In this document: positions 1-12,884 of the stretch, piece after piece
Numbering within the stretch: position 1 is the first letter of the stretch
How the letters are laid out: each line of letters begins with the position of its first letter
Source: Monosporascus cannonballus
Lineage: Eukaryota > Ascomycota > Sordariomycetes > Xylariales
Direction: 5' to 3'
DNA: 64,000 bases
Assembly: GCA_004154925.1 (NCBI GenBank)
Contig: QJNS01000060.1
Location: forward strand, 248,001 to 312,000
Made by a program: the position numbers and the translations under genes
The notes under the pieces: generated by a model
Told to the model about the DNA's origin: nothing
Seen by the model: only the letters and a program-made list of their open reading frames with translations
The model's database searches: none

Positions 1-82
1 CCATTTGGTCATTCACCAGCGCGCTGTCCTTCACCACAGGAGCAACAGCCAGACGCCGCCAGACAAGAAAGACGAAGACGAC

Positions 83-3000
83 ATGTTCCCTGCTGCTGGA
101 AGTCCGACCACCGTTGTCGACGGTGAAAATCAACCCCAGCCCAGACGAGACGACGAGCCGCACCGGCCACGGAGGGCGCGGCAGCTCGATCGCCCGCGGA
201 TCAGGAGACGTCGTGGAGCCTGCGAGAGCTGTAAGGTCAAGAAAACCAAGTGTACGTGTTTCAAATTGTAAATCCTCAATGATGTGTTGGCGAGTAGTCC
301 ATATCTGGTTCGAGATGCGATCGTGGCTAATTGCAGCACGGTGCCAACCCTATCTACTCCTAAATCTGGTGGAAATTTCGTGAGGCTCCAAATCTAACTC
401 GTTGGGGTTACAGGCGATGGAAAATATCCATGTAGTGGTTGCCAGGTATGTGCAGGACCCTTTGAAGAACATCCCAATCCGTTTTGTAGCCATCCATTCA
501 TAAAACTGTCTGACAAGACCATTATGGCTAAAATGTCCTTACTCTACGCAGCTCTATGAACGTCCATGCCACTATGTCGAGACGTCTAACCCATCGAATC
601 GAAAGGGCGCCTTCGATAACACAAATCAGTCCGGCAACCCAAACCATACAAATTCGAGGATGTCGGGGCAGCCGCCGCCTGCTGGGCAGAACCCTCCGGC
701 TCAGCGTGACCTTCCTACATCGAAGATTGATCCCAGGCTCTCACCGCACGTAAATTGCCGATTTCCGACGTCGGTCCATCGCGATGAGTCCTTCGAAGGA
801 GACAACCAGACAAGACACGACAATGAGAATACGGAATTCCTCGACGACGGGTTGGACGATTCTTTGACTTTGATGCGTACCTCAGAGAACCCCTCGATCC
901 CTGAAATGAATTTCATGGAGGTGGACAACATGTGGGAGTCGGGCCCGTGGGTCGACTTGCTCAGCGACCCCTCTACCGTGAGCCCGACAGTTGAATTTCA
1001 CGAGAGTGGCGCCCAACATGGCGAGCGAATGTTGGCCATGCCAATTTCTGGGTACGAAATTGTGGAGTCGATGAACGAAAGCAACGGCATTCCACCAGAC
1101 AAGGTTAGAATACAACTATTTGCCTTTTTGTTCACCCTCCAGTAGTGTCTTGGCTAATCATGTGTTTTCCTCGTCCTTTAGAACATTGGGGACTTGAAGA
1201 GGAAGCGGATTTCCATGGCAATCAATTCAAATCTCCATAATGCCGGCGATACTCATCCGGTCTCGAGAGAAGCGAGTAGACACGAAAATCTCCGCCCGTC
1301 GGCTCCGGTGCTGCTGATGACCCCCAATTCCCCGAACACCTATATGTCCCCGGGCTCCAATAATAGGATGGGCCCTCCGAATCATGGATTGCCGATGCAT
1401 GGTGCGGATGAGAAGATGGATGTCGGTGCCCCTGATTGCGCCCTCAGAGGATACATTCCTTACATATTGCCCCTCAGGGTAATCTTGCTGATGTGAATCT
1501 GATCACAGATCGATGCTCCATTAAAAGGTACACGCCATTTCACCTGTTTTGCTGAATAAATCCATACGACGTCCCCGGTCTCTCTGGGAGAGCGAGAGAG
1601 AAGTTGGCCGTCCCACTCAAAAGCTGACCATAAGGATAGAACATACAGAAAGCCCGGGATTCTCGTTGCTCTCACTCTATATGAACCTGAACATCAACAA
1701 GTATTCTCTTGCTACCACCCAATCAGCCGCGGCCGAGAGCTGCGGCGATAGAACCCATGAAGCTGTCCGACGGATGATCGACAAATTCTGCGCGACACTG
1801 GCCAAAGAAGCCACATTTGCGGCAAAGTTGGCGCGTGGGACTGGGATAATTGAGTCGAATTTACATAATCGAGAACCATGGTCACAGACCACAGCGCAAA
1901 CGAGGAAGAGATATATCGACGGTGAGTAACTCCCTAAAAGGAGGATCAACCAGAGGGGAAGTCGCTGATCCGCTATCGTCCAACTGCAGCATGCTACGAG
2001 GGTCGGTACAGTTTCGGGTGAGTTTGTCTGCGCATGCTCTTGCCTCGATGCGGAGTGGTCATCTATATGTACTAACGGTATCGCAGCATTGTATATCTGA
2101 TCTCCAGAAGCCAAATCGACGAGTGGATAGAGGAGAGCAACTACAACAACATCTGTTCAGATCCAATGGGCGATCCCTGTACAGCCATGGTCCTGAACTC
2201 TCTCCTAGCGTTGGGCAGTTTCACAGACAAAAATTCAACCGCGAATGCTGTTGAATTCGGCGCTAACTACTGGGATCATACTATGGATGGAAAGAAACTC
2301 GATCCCTCCAGTAAGAGGCATATCGGAACGGAAGTGTTCGATCGAGCTACCACTGCGCAAAGACACTTGCGAACAACTCCGGAGTATTTTTCTGTGCGCA
2401 CTTTCCGGGTACAGTCTTCCCCTCAGCCGTTTTTTGAAGAAGATCTGGGCTGATACTGTCCCATGTTTGTAGGCTCTGATAGTTATGGTATGAATTTCAC
2501 TACCTCGGTCCATCCGACTCATCATCTTCTTACGAACCCACTTTGGAAGCCTCGCTAACTGGAATTTTTTAGATTATTTTCGCCCAAGAGCTAGGACATC
2601 CAATTCTGGAGAGCCTCCTCATTGACGCTGCACTAGTTTCACACATCCTAAAGCTGCATTCATTAGCGGGCGTCAAAGCGCACACTCAGGGGCTAGGCGA
2701 GCATGAACAGATACAGCTTCAGCGAGCGTTCTGGCTATTCTATTGCATTGAGAAACCTCAATGTCTGTACTCGGGTCGTCCTTCGGTATGTACACTGGAT
2801 CCGCCCTTCGATAAACCATGATCGTCCTCTCCCTGCCCATTCTCTCAAATGGCCGAAATTGCTCACAGAGGATGTTCCTGTCCTGTATAGATGCTGGACG
2901 ACGACTTCATCGACTACAGTCCACCCGAAAATGCTTGTTCAGCACCATATGGGGGAGGGGATGCCAGCCACATCAGTAGAGATGACCCCGACTGGGTCGC

Positions 3001-3719
3001 AAAGTGTGAATGGCTACAAATCCAATGTCAATACGCAAAAATTTGCAACAGGATTTCAAAAAGTCTCTTCGGCCAGCGTGGCCTACAGGAACCAATCAAT
3101 ACCACGATGCGGACGGTGAACCAACTCCTTGATCTCCTGAATGGCTGGGCAGAGATCAATATCACCAGTCCGCGCACATACGGCATGCGAGAGGACGGAA
3201 TTCACAGGGAGCACGCCATTCCCGCCCGCCGAATGGCATATATCTACCAGATTTGCACGGCAAAATTCATCATTCATGGGCGTTGTCTGCAGATCCGAGA
3301 CGAGCTGCGGAGTCAGGCCGGCATGGATATTTACAACAGATGCCAGGACGAATGCCTCAATACGGCTCGAAATCTCATCCAGACCATCTCGGACATGAGT
3401 TTTGAGAAGCTCCTGGTCAATATGTACCTCAACCTCCGTCCCAACCTAATTAAGCATCGCAGCTAACAATGTGGTGCGAACAAACAGCAAAGATCGCAGA
3501 ATCTTGAACCTAGCACGCCTCGCTACGATGATTATCACCGTGTCAGCATCGAAAGGCTCGTCCCTGTCTGAAGGGCTTAAATATATTGGGAATGCCTGTG
3601 GTGTGTTTGGCCGCATCGCCTGCCTAGATATAACACTGTTGGATGAGGTGATTCAGCTGGGAGAGTTTATGAAGAAACTTATGACTATCAAGATGGAAGA
3701 GTCCAGAAACCAAGGATAG
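83..3719 (+). CDS. Zn(II)2Cys6 fungal transcription factor, 11 exons
   Basis: Probable nuclear DNA-binding regulator. Exons I infer: 83-251, 414-445, 552-1103, 1182-1478, 1591-1921, 1990-2017, 2087-2408, 2473-2487, 2573-2785, 2891-3423, 3488-3719. They sum to 2724 nt (907 aa plus stop), and phase holds at every junction. The spliced N-terminus gives a canonical binuclear zinc cluster, C-x2-C-x6-C-x5-C-x2-C-x6-C (Cys 47, 50, 57, 63, 66, 73), after an Arg-rich stretch. The first intron splits the third Cys codon. The middle and C-terminal parts (for example DEWIEESNYNNICSDPMGD and AFWLFYCIEKPQCLYSGRPS) look like the fungal_trans regulatory domain, which carries no catalytic activity. Start taken at the ATG at 83; an in-frame GTG lies upstream but no better ATG. 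Least certain is the 1479-1590 intron. The target pathway is unknown; the UstYa-like gene follows 1 kb downstream on the same strand. Confidence 0.85.
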
Positions 3720-4770
3720 ACTTTTTAGCGGGTTAGAGGGACACATCTTATCCAGGGTCGGCGGGGTACAATATCTTGAATACGAGTTATTTCGGTCAAT
3801 GATGGAATCCCTCAGAAGAAAGACGGTGATGGTCCAGAGTCTGCGGAGAGTCAGAGAACGGTGATAAGCTCACAGCCAAATCCGAGAGCTAGGGGATCGA
3901 TGATCCAGTCACTGAATCCGTCTCTTTCTGTAACCAAGGGTCTTGGTTGGCCCTTGGTTGACTCTTGCTGTTCAAGACGGTCCAAAACGTCCGTCTCGTC
4001 AGTCGTCACCATTGGGAACGTACAGATCCGTACAGGCGACACATTCGCGATGAATGATGCCAACGAGGGCGTTCAAGAATCGAAGGCATCGCAAGCAGTA
4101 CTTATACAGTTTCTTACCAAGACACCTCTAGAAGTATGGCCCGTGGCAACAGCTAGTCATCAGGTTTGCAGACTTCGCCAAGACGTTCAGAGGTTTATGG
4201 AGGGATAAATAATCATACCCCTGGGGGTCTGAGAACACGGACAAAGCAAGGAACATTAACTACATAAGGGAGCTTTGACTACTGACTTCGTACGTGGAAA
4301 GCTTTGGTGACAAAGAATGGTAAAGTACGGTGTATGTGAATCTCATAGGTGGGTTCGTCGGTATGTGCATTATTATTGTGGTCTGGGGTGGGCAGTTCCG
4401 CGGAAAACTAGTCCGTCTGGGCCCCCGGCGAACTTCAAGGTTTATTCCGAGTGAACTCCAGTAGGTCTCGAAGGACACGGGGGGTTGGATGTATTGTCAA
4501 GTGCGGCGAAGTGCATGTAATGTTAAAGTTTCTGCGGTGGAAAGTGGTAGGGAGTATTCCTTAGCTTCTCAAGCCATATGCTCCCGCGGGTATTGGTTAT
4601 TATTGTGGAGGCATTATTTTGCTGTGTGGAATATGTCCTACGGTAGAAGAGAATGTCTCTCAACTACTTCACAATATCGAAAGCCACGACCAACAACTCA
4701 GCAGCTTAGGGAGCATCCAGGCTTGCATCAACACTTCCTTGACAGCATACTACCATACCCCGAGACCATC
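3720..4770. other. intergenic region between regulator and UstYa-like gene
   Basis: Normal base composition. Open frames here (for example 3861-4208 plus) are short, lack family resemblance and have no coherent splice partners, so I see no gene. It should hold the 3' UTR of the regulator and the promoter of the next gene. An open frame runs upstream of the chosen start from 4489, but its translation looks like non-coding DNA. Confidence 0.5.
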
Positions 4771-5622
4771 ATGCCATCTTCGTCCAGTAGATCTTCACGC
4801 AACTCTTCAGACGGTACCCAGAAGCCCCTTTTGGGACGGGACGGCGATGATTCGGAGGAGTATCTAAGAACACCATCGGGCTTGCTCGATATCCCCATCA
4901 ACAGAGACATGAGTTCGTACCGCGTGCTTTCCTTCACTCTCGTCGGCGCCCTCGTCGCCTCGCTCATCTGGACGATGGCCCTCGGCGTCCTCTCGAAGCC
5001 CTCTTGTGGACAGCAGCCAGTCCTCGAGATGGACCGCCACGACGACTCTCGCCATCCCGCAGGCTGGGATGGCCCCACCGACCCCGCCGGCTACCCCTTC
5101 CCCAAATCCGCGCTCAACAACCCTCTCGTGAACCTCTCCGTCCCCCTCACCCAACCCCCCATCCAACCCGGCGAGGTGCCCACCACCAACGGCCCCAACT
5201 GCGGCGACACCGTTGAGGTCGCGAAGGCACGCGGCTGCAAGTTCGACTGGACCGTCAACTCCTGGGTGCCGCCCATGTGCGTCTCCGACGAGCTCACAGA
5301 GGCGTTCGTCCACTCCCGCGAGTGGCTCGTCTACGAGGACGAGGAGCGCACCAAGCGCATCCCGATCGAGAGTGTCCTGACAGGTACCCATGAGAACATG
5401 TGGGTGGATTGGGGATATCACGTCGTGCATTGCGAGTTTGCGTTCAAGAAGTTGGCGTTAGCGGGACGGACTCCGAATATGGCGTATGTGGGACAGGTTA
5501 TTAACGAGTATCATACGAACCACTGCGTGACGGAGATTCTGGCTAATAGGACTTTTGCGCCGCTTACATTCCAAGATACGTATTTGCATAGGGGGTTCGC
5601 CTCCTGCTATCGGAAGGCGTAG
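4771..5622 (+). CDS. UstYa/DUF3328-like single-pass membrane protein, 283 aa
   Basis: Likely a type II membrane protein of the fungal UstYa-like superfamily. Some members are copper-dependent oxidases that cyclise peptides or modify products in secondary metabolism; many are uncharacterised. Seen: a Ser-rich polar N-terminus from the ATG at 4771, one hydrophobic segment at about residues 50-75 (SFTLVGALVASLIWTMALGV), a Pro-rich lumenal linker, then ARGCKFDWTVNSWVPPMCV. The paired His/Cys motifs HVVHC (about 217-221) and HTNHC (about 248-252) match the family's HxxHC pair. There is no intron in the modelled CDS. The frame extends upstream to 4489, but the residues before this Met lack domain character. 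GC falls sharply about 200 bp after the stop, at the edge of the AT-rich tract. A role with the upstream regulator is only an inference from position. Confidence 0.8.
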   Translation: MPSSSSRSSRNSSDGTQKPLLGRDGDDSEEYLRTPSGLLDIPINRDMSSYRVLSFTLVGALVASLIWTMALGVLSKPSCGQQPVLEMDRHDDSRHPAGWDGPTDPAGYPFPKSALNNPLVNLSVPLTQPPIQPGEVPTTNGPNCGDTVEVAKARGCKFDWTVNSWVPPMCVSDELTEAFVHSREWLVYEDEERTKRIPIESVLTGTHENMWVDWGYHVVHCEFAFKKLALAGRTPNMAYVGQVINEYHTNHCVTEILANRTFAPLTFQDTYLHRGFASCYRKA

Positions 5623-5964
5623 GCTTCGGACTGACATATGGGCGTGGCTCCAGAGGATTGACCGTGCTGAAGGGTAGTTGGAGATCATGCGCTCATGTTT
5701 TCTCAAGCTCTTGTATTGGGAGTCTCGGGGTGGAGAGACTCGGTCGGCTCTTTGCGCAGTTGTGGATGATTCTACAATGATATAGTGTGTGTTTGATACT
5801 CTCACTCTCTCGGTGTAAAGAGTTTATGCAAATTGAATTTTCATTAAGGACTACATGAACTGTTTACACGTAACTAATAATCCGTTACTCTTAGCCTAGA
5901 AACTTGACATTTCGGGCCGGTTCGTTTACCTCATCAAGGTCTGTCAGATATAGGGGACATCAGT
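5623..5964. other. 3' flank and boundary into AT-rich tract
   Basis: Contains the 3' UTR of the UstYa-like gene. From about 5823 the sequence drifts to high AT, and the first recognisable LTR begins at 5965. No gene seen. Confidence 0.5.
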
Positions 5965-6106
5965 TGTGTTATTATATTCAGTTAAGTTGTAGGTGCTCTC
6001 GTACGCGTACAACTCTAAGTAACTTAGCCACGGAACATATATGAGCCGATCAATATGGGACCTTTCCGTATATAGGGAACGTTCCGCACCCCCCAATTAA
6101 TTAACA
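5965..6106. repeat. LTR-F, left copy (142 bp)
   Basis: Shares long identical stretches with 11221-11362, such as CGGAACATATATGAGCCGAT. Ends TG..CA. Confidence 0.75.
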
Positions 6107-9100
6107 TACCCTTTTAACGCCTTAAAGGATTTACGACAGTAATTATTATCTTTTATTATTTCCTAAAGTTGTAATTATCTATTTTATTTTTTTCAGTAAT
6201 TAAATTATCTTAATTAGTTAATTTTTCATTTAAAATAATTTTAAAGCTTTTTTCCGTAAATTTAAGCCTTTATAATATTTATTAATTTTAATTACTTTTT
6301 AAAGTATTTAAATGTTTTTTATAATAAGGTTTTAATTAATTAATTAATTAATATATTATTTATAAATATATAATTTATTTTAATTAATTTTTTTTTTATC
6401 TATATATAATTAATAATTAAATATATCTACGTATTATAATTTTATTTTTAGAACGGGATATTAACGTTAATTAATCGCATGATTTATTAATTATCGTAAC
6501 AAACATTTAATAATTCCGTATTTATATTTATTCTTAATATTTTGACTAATTAAAAATAAAATAAAGTTTTTTCTATAATTTGCCTAAATAATAATAGTTC
6601 CGTCTCGGTTACAAATATAATTATTATGTTTTATTTTTTTGCATAATATTCAATTATTCCGTCGAAGAGTTTTATAATATAAATTTAGAAACCTTTTCGA
6701 TTAACTGTATTATTTGCAAAAAAGATATTATTTTAAATACTTATTAAATTTTCACTTCCGAAATATAACCTTAATATTTTAATACCCAATAAAGATATTA
6801 TAATTTGATTAGTAACATTATAATATATATTTTTAAATTAAAATTAAATTATATTCATCGAAATATCGCAAAAAAATATTTAATTCCGTATTAACAATAA
6901 CGTATAAAATAAAATGAGTTTTTTCTGATATTTATTAATTAAGTTTTAATGGACTGAATCAAAATTAAACAAGAATTTAACATTTAATATAAAGGTTTTT
7001 AGGTAATTATTTAAATTTCTTTTAGAGATCAAGTTAATTAATTTATATATAGAGTCGGATAAAAATAATTAAACTTTGTATTAAATTTACTTTTAATTAT
7101 TTCGATTTCTAAAAATTATTATAAATTTTTATCCTTTTTAAAAATCTATTATTTCCGGAGATATTAAATTACTAAGTTAATAAAAATTTAATTTCTGTTA
7201 TAATACGTAATAATAATATTATTTATAAAAAAACTTTTTTTAACAAATAAAATAATACAATTCGTAAAAAATAACGTTTAATCTCAAATCCTACAATACG
7301 TTAATAAATCTTTCATTAAAATAAAAATAATTTCTTTAATTTATATAATACTTTTTTAATTAAGAATACCATTTTATATTATAGGTATTTTGTGGATATT
7401 TTTATATATATTTCGTAAGGTAATATCGTATTGAAGAAAACGTTTATAACATTATATTATTTACGTTTTAAGTTAAATTTACATACAGTAACGATTAAAA
7501 TTCGCATTAATTTCCTAATAAATATAAATACATATATATTAGCATAAACGCTTTTTAAATATTAATCGTTTCGAATAATAAAACGGACCTTATATTTTAA
7601 TAATTAGCCGTATTTTTTACAGTTTAAACCTATATTTATAAACCATTTGAAACCTTTTTTTATAAAAAATTAATCAAAAGTTTTTTAAGACTGTACTTTT
7701 TTATAATCATATACATAAGCTCTTTCGGCTTTATAAAATATTTTTCTTAACGGATATATATTTAGTTGTTTATAGCTTTATGACAGTAACGGTAAATTAG
7801 CTTTATATATCCGGTTTTATAAGCTAGATGTTTTTTATACGTTTTCATATTAAAAATTTCTACTTAAGATAATACGTATTTCGAATAATTATTTTCCCTA
7901 TATTTTTACTATTTATCGGCCGATTATCGTTTGTATTTATAAAATGAGCTAAACGTTCTATATTAAATGAGGTTTTTTACACTTTATATTCGTTTCGGAT
8001 AATATTAATTCGGTACGGAATATAGGGGAAACTTACGTTTATAATTTGTAAAATACTTTAACGTTTTACCGCCATATTAAATTAAATTATAGAATAAAAG
8101 TTTAAAACTATTTTTATTATTTTCGTTAACGTAATAATCTCAATAATGATTAATATAAACGTTAACGATATTAATAATTAAAAGAACGAAAATAATTTAA
8201 ATATAACTATTATATAAATATAGCTGATCCTTTATAAATAAACTTATTTTTTTAATTTCGTACGTTTTTTACGTTAATAGTTTTTGAAACCATTTTTTTA
8301 TTTAATTGGTAATTAAATTATTCGGTTTAAATTTTCGTTATTTTAAAAACTTAAAAATAATCATTAATTTAATCAAGTATTTTCATTTACCGAAATAATT
8401 TTTATAATTTATATTTTATTAGGCATAATAAATCATCCTTTAAACTTTTAGTATAATTTAAACACAATTTTATAAAATTATACGTTTCGAATTATAATAA
8501 ACTTTTAAATTAACAGATTTTAAATTTCGTAAATATTCGTAAATCGATAATTAACAAAATAATTTATTTAAAAGTTTTTCTTTTTTATGGTAATAATTAT
8601 TATAACGTAAATTATATAACAATATATTTATAGATAAATTTATTAAAGTTTTCAACTAAATATTATTATATTATTTTTATATTTTTAATAAATATATTAT
8701 ATTCTATATATATTTTACTAAAAAGAAATATGTGTATAACAATACTGTCATATAAATATATTATTATTTTAAAAATATATAAATAATAACGAAAATAATT
8801 TGATGTTATTTCGTATCGTAATTGTTTTCTTCTTAATTATATTTTATAAACGCCTTATATTACCGTTTTAAGCCTGGGTATATAATATTAAAAGTTTAAA
8901 TTTATTATTAAAAAATAACTAGAATATATCTTTGAATTAATAACTTTTTTAAAAATCTCTATTATATTTAAATATTTATTGAAATACCTTATCTGAATTT
9001 TTGAAATATTGTAAAACATATCAGAATATTAGAATAAATATAATTTGCTTTTAATTTTTAAAATAAATATCCTAAATACAGCTTAAACATCGTTTAATTA

Positions 9101-11220
9101 TAAATATAACGTATTTATATTTTTTAAAGTTTTCGTCGAAATTTTTAAAATCGATAACCATTTTGTATTTTAATTAGAAAATATTTTCTTTAAGCGTATA
9201 AGGTATTTAATTTTTTGGCCTTCGTTTAGCCATATATTTGGTATTCGAGTATTATAAAACATTTTAAACCGATTCTTTTTATATAAGATTATAATAATAC
9301 GATTATTTCGAATCTTAAATATTTTAAATTTAGGTGCTTTATAATACCGTTATCGATTTGTAATAATTTGTTATTTAGAAATTAAGGTTCTGTTTATAAA
9401 TTACTAAAATTATATAAATAATTATTATATCAAGATTTGTGTTAACTAATTAATTAAATGTATTTATTAACGTAATAACTATTCAATTATATGTATTTCG
9501 AATAAAACTATTAGTTTTTCACTTATTCTATTAATAATTGTTATTTCGAAATTACCGGAAAAATACTAAGTTATATACGAAATTTTCATAATATATTACA
9601 TCGTACAAATGTAACGCTTTTGTATTAACTTTTTATATATTTTATTCCAAATAAAAATATTTCTTATGTAGAGTCGGATATTTTATACGATTAACTTAAA
9701 ATTTAAAAATTTATTAATAAAATCAAAAATATATATTGTTAACTTTAAGTCCAAAATAAATAAATTTCTTAAAAGATAAAACGAAACGTTTATATCGTTA
9801 CCTTAATTAATAATTAAAAAATACGCTAGAATTAGTTTTATCTTTTTTAAAAACTAATTTATTTACATAAATACGTTTCTATAATTTTCGATAAACGGTT
9901 AATTTTTTAAAAATATTTTTAATCGACGGTAATTCGATTTTAAACGTATGCTTTTATCTCATTAGTAAAACGGAAACTTATGAATATTTTTTGTAAGTAA
10001 TATATAATAATATTATGATAATATATACTAAATATTTAAATAAACCCTATAATAAATTCTTTATATATCCGATTTTTATCGCTTTTATTATTAATGTTTT
10101 AATCTATATAAAAGCTTTTACGATTCTTTCATTCTGTTTTATACTTCGAAGTTTTTTTTTGCAGTTAAAAACTAATAAGCTTAGCGTTATTCTAATTAGG
10201 ATTATCTTAATTAGAGGAATCTATAAAGTCGTACTAAGAGGTCAAAAATACTACCTTAATAATTTATAATATAAATATAAGAAAGTATATAATTTAATAA
10301 CTCAGAAAATTAATTCCTGTTTTTTTAGAAATTATATTATTATCGAATTTGGTGTTTTTTATTATCTGGAAAATAATAATTTTTATCCTAATTATAAACC
10401 TTAATATTATATATAAATAGTTAACTTGTATAATCATCGTTTTTGTTTTTAAAATATTATATTATTATTTTAAAACTATAATTTTCTGTTATTTTACGAT
10501 TTATTCGTTTAATATCCTGCTAAATTTCGATAATTATTTTAATATTTTGCGATACTTTTATTAAATATTAATCACAAAACTTATTATTATATATTTTGCT
10601 TAATTCGGCTAATTTGGCGTAATATTTTCATAAGCTTTTTCGCAAAAAAAAACTTTCGTTTTCTTAATTACTAGAAATATTAACTTTAGGATTTATTTCA
10701 TTAAGTTATTATCGTTTTTGCAGAAAATATTATATTTTCTATTTTTGAAAATATATGCCACAAAATATTAATTATAGGCTTATTTATTGTCGATCGTTAT
10801 CTTCAAGGCATTTCTTTAATATTTTATAGAATTAAACTTTTAAATAATTTTTGCGGACGATAAAGATAATAATAACATATTAAATCGCGCTATATAGCGA
10901 ATTCGTTTTTTGGAATAAAAGATTATATCGGGTTTTACTAATTTAATAAATCACAAAAATAATTAATGCAGATCAATAAAATTTAAAATATTAAATGCAT
11001 ATATTTTAAACTAAAATTCGCCCTTAACACGATCTTCATTCTTAAATCCTTTATCAATAATTAAGAATATTAATTATACGCTCGTTATTATTATTACTAA
11101 TATATATAAATAATTAATATTAATATATAACTTATATTATCTTAGCAAAAGCTAATTCATAAATATATATATAAATTAAACGAATAAGATTTTTAATTAT
11201 TAAATCTAAGTGATAATAAT

Positions 11221-11362
11221 TATGTTTATTATATTTAGTTACGTTATAAATGCTTTCGTACGCGTATAACTCTAAGTAACTTAACCACGGAACATATATG
11301 AGCCGATCAGTATAGGACCTTTCCGTATACGGGGAGCGCTCCGCACCCCCAGCTAGCTGACA
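11221..11362. repeat. LTR-F, right copy (142 bp)
   Basis: Same length as the left copy and less mutated at its distal end. The first base pair is TA rather than TG, as expected after RIP. Confidence 0.75.
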
Positions 11363-11600
11363 AGATCATACCTTACTTTTGCGGTTGTACACTCAGTGTT
11401 ACCGCTGCACCCCGCACCGTACCGTCAAAGCAAAAAGATTGGCGATCGATTTACCTCCGCTAGCTCGGGCCTCTCTAGCTCGTTTTGGTATATTAATGTA
11501 CTCTTTTTTTAACAAATTAAATGCGGTGTCCCCGTAAAGAGCTAGCGAGGCCTAAGTTGGAGTTGTGCGAAAAATGAGTTCGTTCTGGGTATCGCCACTT
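11363..11600. other. un-mutated GC-normal island with inverted repeat
   Basis: Normal composition inside the AT tract. Near-palindromic arms around 11466-11486 and 11536-11556 (GGCCTCTCTAGCTC against GAGCTAGCGAGGCC) could fold or mark a small element. No reading frame of note. Could be single-copy host DNA or a MITE-like element. Confidence 0.4.
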
Positions 11601-11803
11601 AAATTATTAATTTTTTTAAAAGAAAATAAAAAAAAATGAAATAAAGGTTTTTATACATTTATAATAAGTTTTATAAGTCTGCAATTTATACAGGCGTTAA
11701 ATATAAATTAAACTACGTATAAAGCTTTTAGAAAAACTGTAAATAAAAATTGTAATTAATATAATTAAATTAAAATTTAAAAAATAAATAACCTTAACGT
11801 TAA

Positions 11804-12226
11804 ACGGCTAGATGGTTTAACCAACTATTAAACTTAAGTCATTCGGGTATATGTTGACAGAAATATAGTAAAAATCTATGTAATAAATATAATCACGTAT
11901 TACGTATCGTAATACAAAAAATATTTTAAGTAATAATACATTATTACAAATTAAATTTACCGAAATTTGAGAAATAATAAATATATATAGTTTTTCATAA
12001 ATCCCGTTAAATCCTTTAAATTATTTCGAATCTGTACCGGATAACTGTATAAATCCCGTTAAATCCCTTGGATTATTTCGGATCCATATCGGATAACTAT
12101 ATAGATTTCGTTAAATTCTTTAAATCATTTCGAATCCATATTACGTGGTCTTGACCCACTTAGGTCCGGTTTTTGGTCACTTCGTAACCATCCCCAAGAC
12201 CTCTCCTGGTTAGGTCATAACGTTTT
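11804..12226 (-). repeat. LTR-H relic, minus orientation, shares 3' end with LTR-A/B/D
   Basis: The left edge (ACGGCTAGATGGTTTAACCA) is the reverse complement of the 3' end of LTR-A, LTR-B and LTR-D. The rest differs and includes a minisatellite and an un-mutated GC-rich stretch around 12145-12225. No partner LTR identified, so treated as a solo or fragmentary LTR. The right boundary is approximate. Confidence 0.6.
11999..12142. repeat. 52-bp minisatellite, about 2.8 copies
   Basis: Copies at 11999-12050, 12051-12102 and 12103-12142. Each has the pattern AAATCCCGTTAAATC..TTATTTCG..GGATAACT..AT. Differences between copies are mostly transitions. It lies in the 5' (U3) part of the minus-oriented LTR-H. 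Confidence 0.8.
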
Positions 12227-12884
12227 TAAGGCTTGGGAAATGAGCGACTGTAATATCTTTATAATTGCGATAATATAATGACTGATCGCATTATTATATA
12301 TATGGTTTCGTTAATATATTTTATATAAGGAAAATCCGTATAATAAAATTTTTAGCCGTACAAATTATTATTATTATATCGTAATTATGAAAAACTTAAA
12401 ATTAATTAAATTCAGAATATTTATATAATTAAAGCATAATAATTATCGGTCGAAATGGTTTTATACATTTTTAAACGTAATTTAATATAAAAACCGTGTT
12501 TAATTATATTTGAAGCCGTACAGATTATGGTTATTATGTTATAACTATGCAAGTATTTCGAATAAAAAATTATTTAAAACAAATAATTTAATATTAATTT
12601 TTAATATCTGTATTCAATTAACCTTAAATAATACGTTTAATATATAATTTAAAAATCTTTCTAGAATTATATTTAATAATAGTTTTTTAATTTTATTTTT
12701 AAATACTATTATTATTTTATTTATAAATATTTTTAAAAAATTAAAGATTTATATAAAATTACTTAAAACGAAATCCAAATTTTACGACATATTATTAGGC
12801 CTCATTTTAATGGTTTACTATTTTTGTAAATACTTTGTAGATCCGTCTTAGCAATATATCTAAAGTTATAATTTTTGAAAGCCT

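Larger units (their letters stand above)
5965..11362. mobile_element. LTR retrotransposon F, heavily RIP-mutated
   Basis: Defined by two direct 142-bp repeats, 5965-6106 and 11221-11362, that differ mainly by transitions (left AATTAATTAACA against right AGCTAGCTGACA). The 5.1-kb interior is too mutated for me to read gag or pol. Short LTRs and total length would suit a Copia-type element, but this is a guess. The purine run on the minus strand just inside the left LTR (AAAAGGG) suggests minus orientation. I could not find a matching target-site duplication. Open frames inside, such as 10015-10269, are AT-rich chance frames. Confidence 0.65.

Noticed and set aside
3861..4208. 115-residue frame downstream of the regulator
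   Set aside because: No family features, Ser/Thr/Val-rich and within an intergenic region. No splice partners.
4864..5430. 188-residue minus-strand open frame
   Set aside because: It lies antisense to the well-supported UstYa-like gene and has the Val/Gly/Asp-rich look of a complement of GC-rich coding DNA.
10015..10269. 84-residue open frame in element F
   Set aside because: Ile/Phe/Tyr/Lys-rich, as expected by chance in AT-converted DNA. No motif seen.
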